Shown here: positions 5,443 through 5,675 of the stretch, piece after piece
Layout: each line of letters opens with the position of its first letter
Numbering within the stretch: position 1 is the stretch's first letter
Position numbers and translations under genes: made by a program
The notes under the pieces: model-generated
The model's input: only the letters and a program-made list of their open reading frames with translations
The model's database searches: none
What the model was told of the DNA's origin: nothing
Source: an uncultured Eubacterium sp.
GTDB lineage: Bacteria; Bacillota; Clostridia; Lachnospirales; Lachnospiraceae
DNA length: 5,675 bases
Assembly: GCA_910579075.1 (NCBI GenBank)
Contig: CAJTSV010000125.1
Coordinates: 4,570-10,244 of the forward strand
Direction of reading: 5' to 3'

Positions 5443-5675
5443 GCTCCTGCGCTCCTTCCCTGCAGCATTCCTGCAAAATCCCGCTGACTGCCAGAATATG
5501 CGCCTGCCACTCTCTTTCTAAAAATTCCCTCTGCTGCTTTCCCGCTTTCGTAATACGGTAATATTTCCGGTTGCGGCCCTGGAACTGCTGGTCGTAAATA
5601 TCGACATAATGATTATCCGCCAGCCTTCGAAGCACCGGATAAAGCGTGGAATCTTTCAGGCTGGAAACCTGCCGC
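5435..5675 (-). CDS. PadR family transcriptional regulator (5' end missing)
   Basis: The C-terminal 79 residues of a winged-helix repressor; the start lies beyond the window edge. Visible residues 7-19 (KDSTLYPVLRRLA) match the PadR recognition-helix region, where S-T-L-Y-P-x-L is diagnostic. The beta wing follows at about 23-43 (YVDIYDQQFQGRNRKYYRIT) with the usual basic NRKYYR turn, then KAGKQQ and a C-terminal helix (about 46-72) of the kind used for dimerisation. A full PadR-s1 type protein is about 105-115 residues, so roughly 25-35 are missing. It is first in the visible operon and overlaps the HAAS gene by eight bases, so it probably regulates its own operon; that promoter is outside the window. 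The inducing signal is unknown. Confidence 0.9.
   Translation of the reverse strand, partial: RQVSSLKDSTLYPVLRRLADNHYVDIYDQQFQGRNRKYYRITKAGKQQREFLEREWQAHILAVSGILQECCREGAQEHE

Overview
The window looks like an ordinary chromosomal stretch of an anaerobic gut-type Firmicute, most likely a member of the Clostridia (Lachnospiraceae-like). This rests on family content: a stand-alone RelA/SpoT-type synthetase, a soluble chemoreceptor next to a FIST protein, and a PadR/HAAS/DUF4097 cassette. AGGAGG-type ribosome binding sites and sigma-A-like promoters agree with it. The assignment is an inference; there is no rRNA or marker gene to fix it. Six protein genes are supported, the outer two cut by the window edges. 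No tRNA, rRNA, insertion sequence, CRISPR array or phage gene was seen.

Layout. Positions 1-593 (+) hold the C-terminal three quarters of a ZIP/GufA-type metal transporter. It converges on a minus-strand small alarmone synthetase at 642-1418, with only 48 bases between the stop codons. The synthetase has its own extended -10 promoter (1577-1585) and a leader of about 150 nt with several complementary segments, one of which could compete for the ribosome binding site. Positions 1586-1931 carry no convincing gene. Next on the minus strand is a two-gene unit, a FIST-domain sensor (2909-3970) followed 23 bases later by a soluble methyl-accepting signalling protein (1932-2885). It is read from a promoter at 4017-4046 whose start site is spanned by a 7-bp inverted repeat. 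Upstream of that promoter is a terminator (4114-4145) plus a second strong hairpin (4086-4112). These close a three-gene minus-strand operon with overlapping genes: PadR-type repressor (5435-5675, partial), HAAS/DUF1700 membrane protein (4843-5442) and DUF4097 membrane-anchored beta-repeat protein (4158-4865).

How the genes may work together. FIST plus the transmembrane-free chemoreceptor look like one receptor split into two polypeptides: a cytoplasmic ligand sensor and a CheA/CheW-facing output rod. The PadR/HAAS/DUF4097 set is a recurring Firmicute arrangement that comparative genomics links to envelope sensing or stress. The synthetase makes (p)ppGpp without a hydrolase domain. The most interesting items are the split receptor, the synthetase leader and the dyad at the FIST start site; all three are inferences from sequence.
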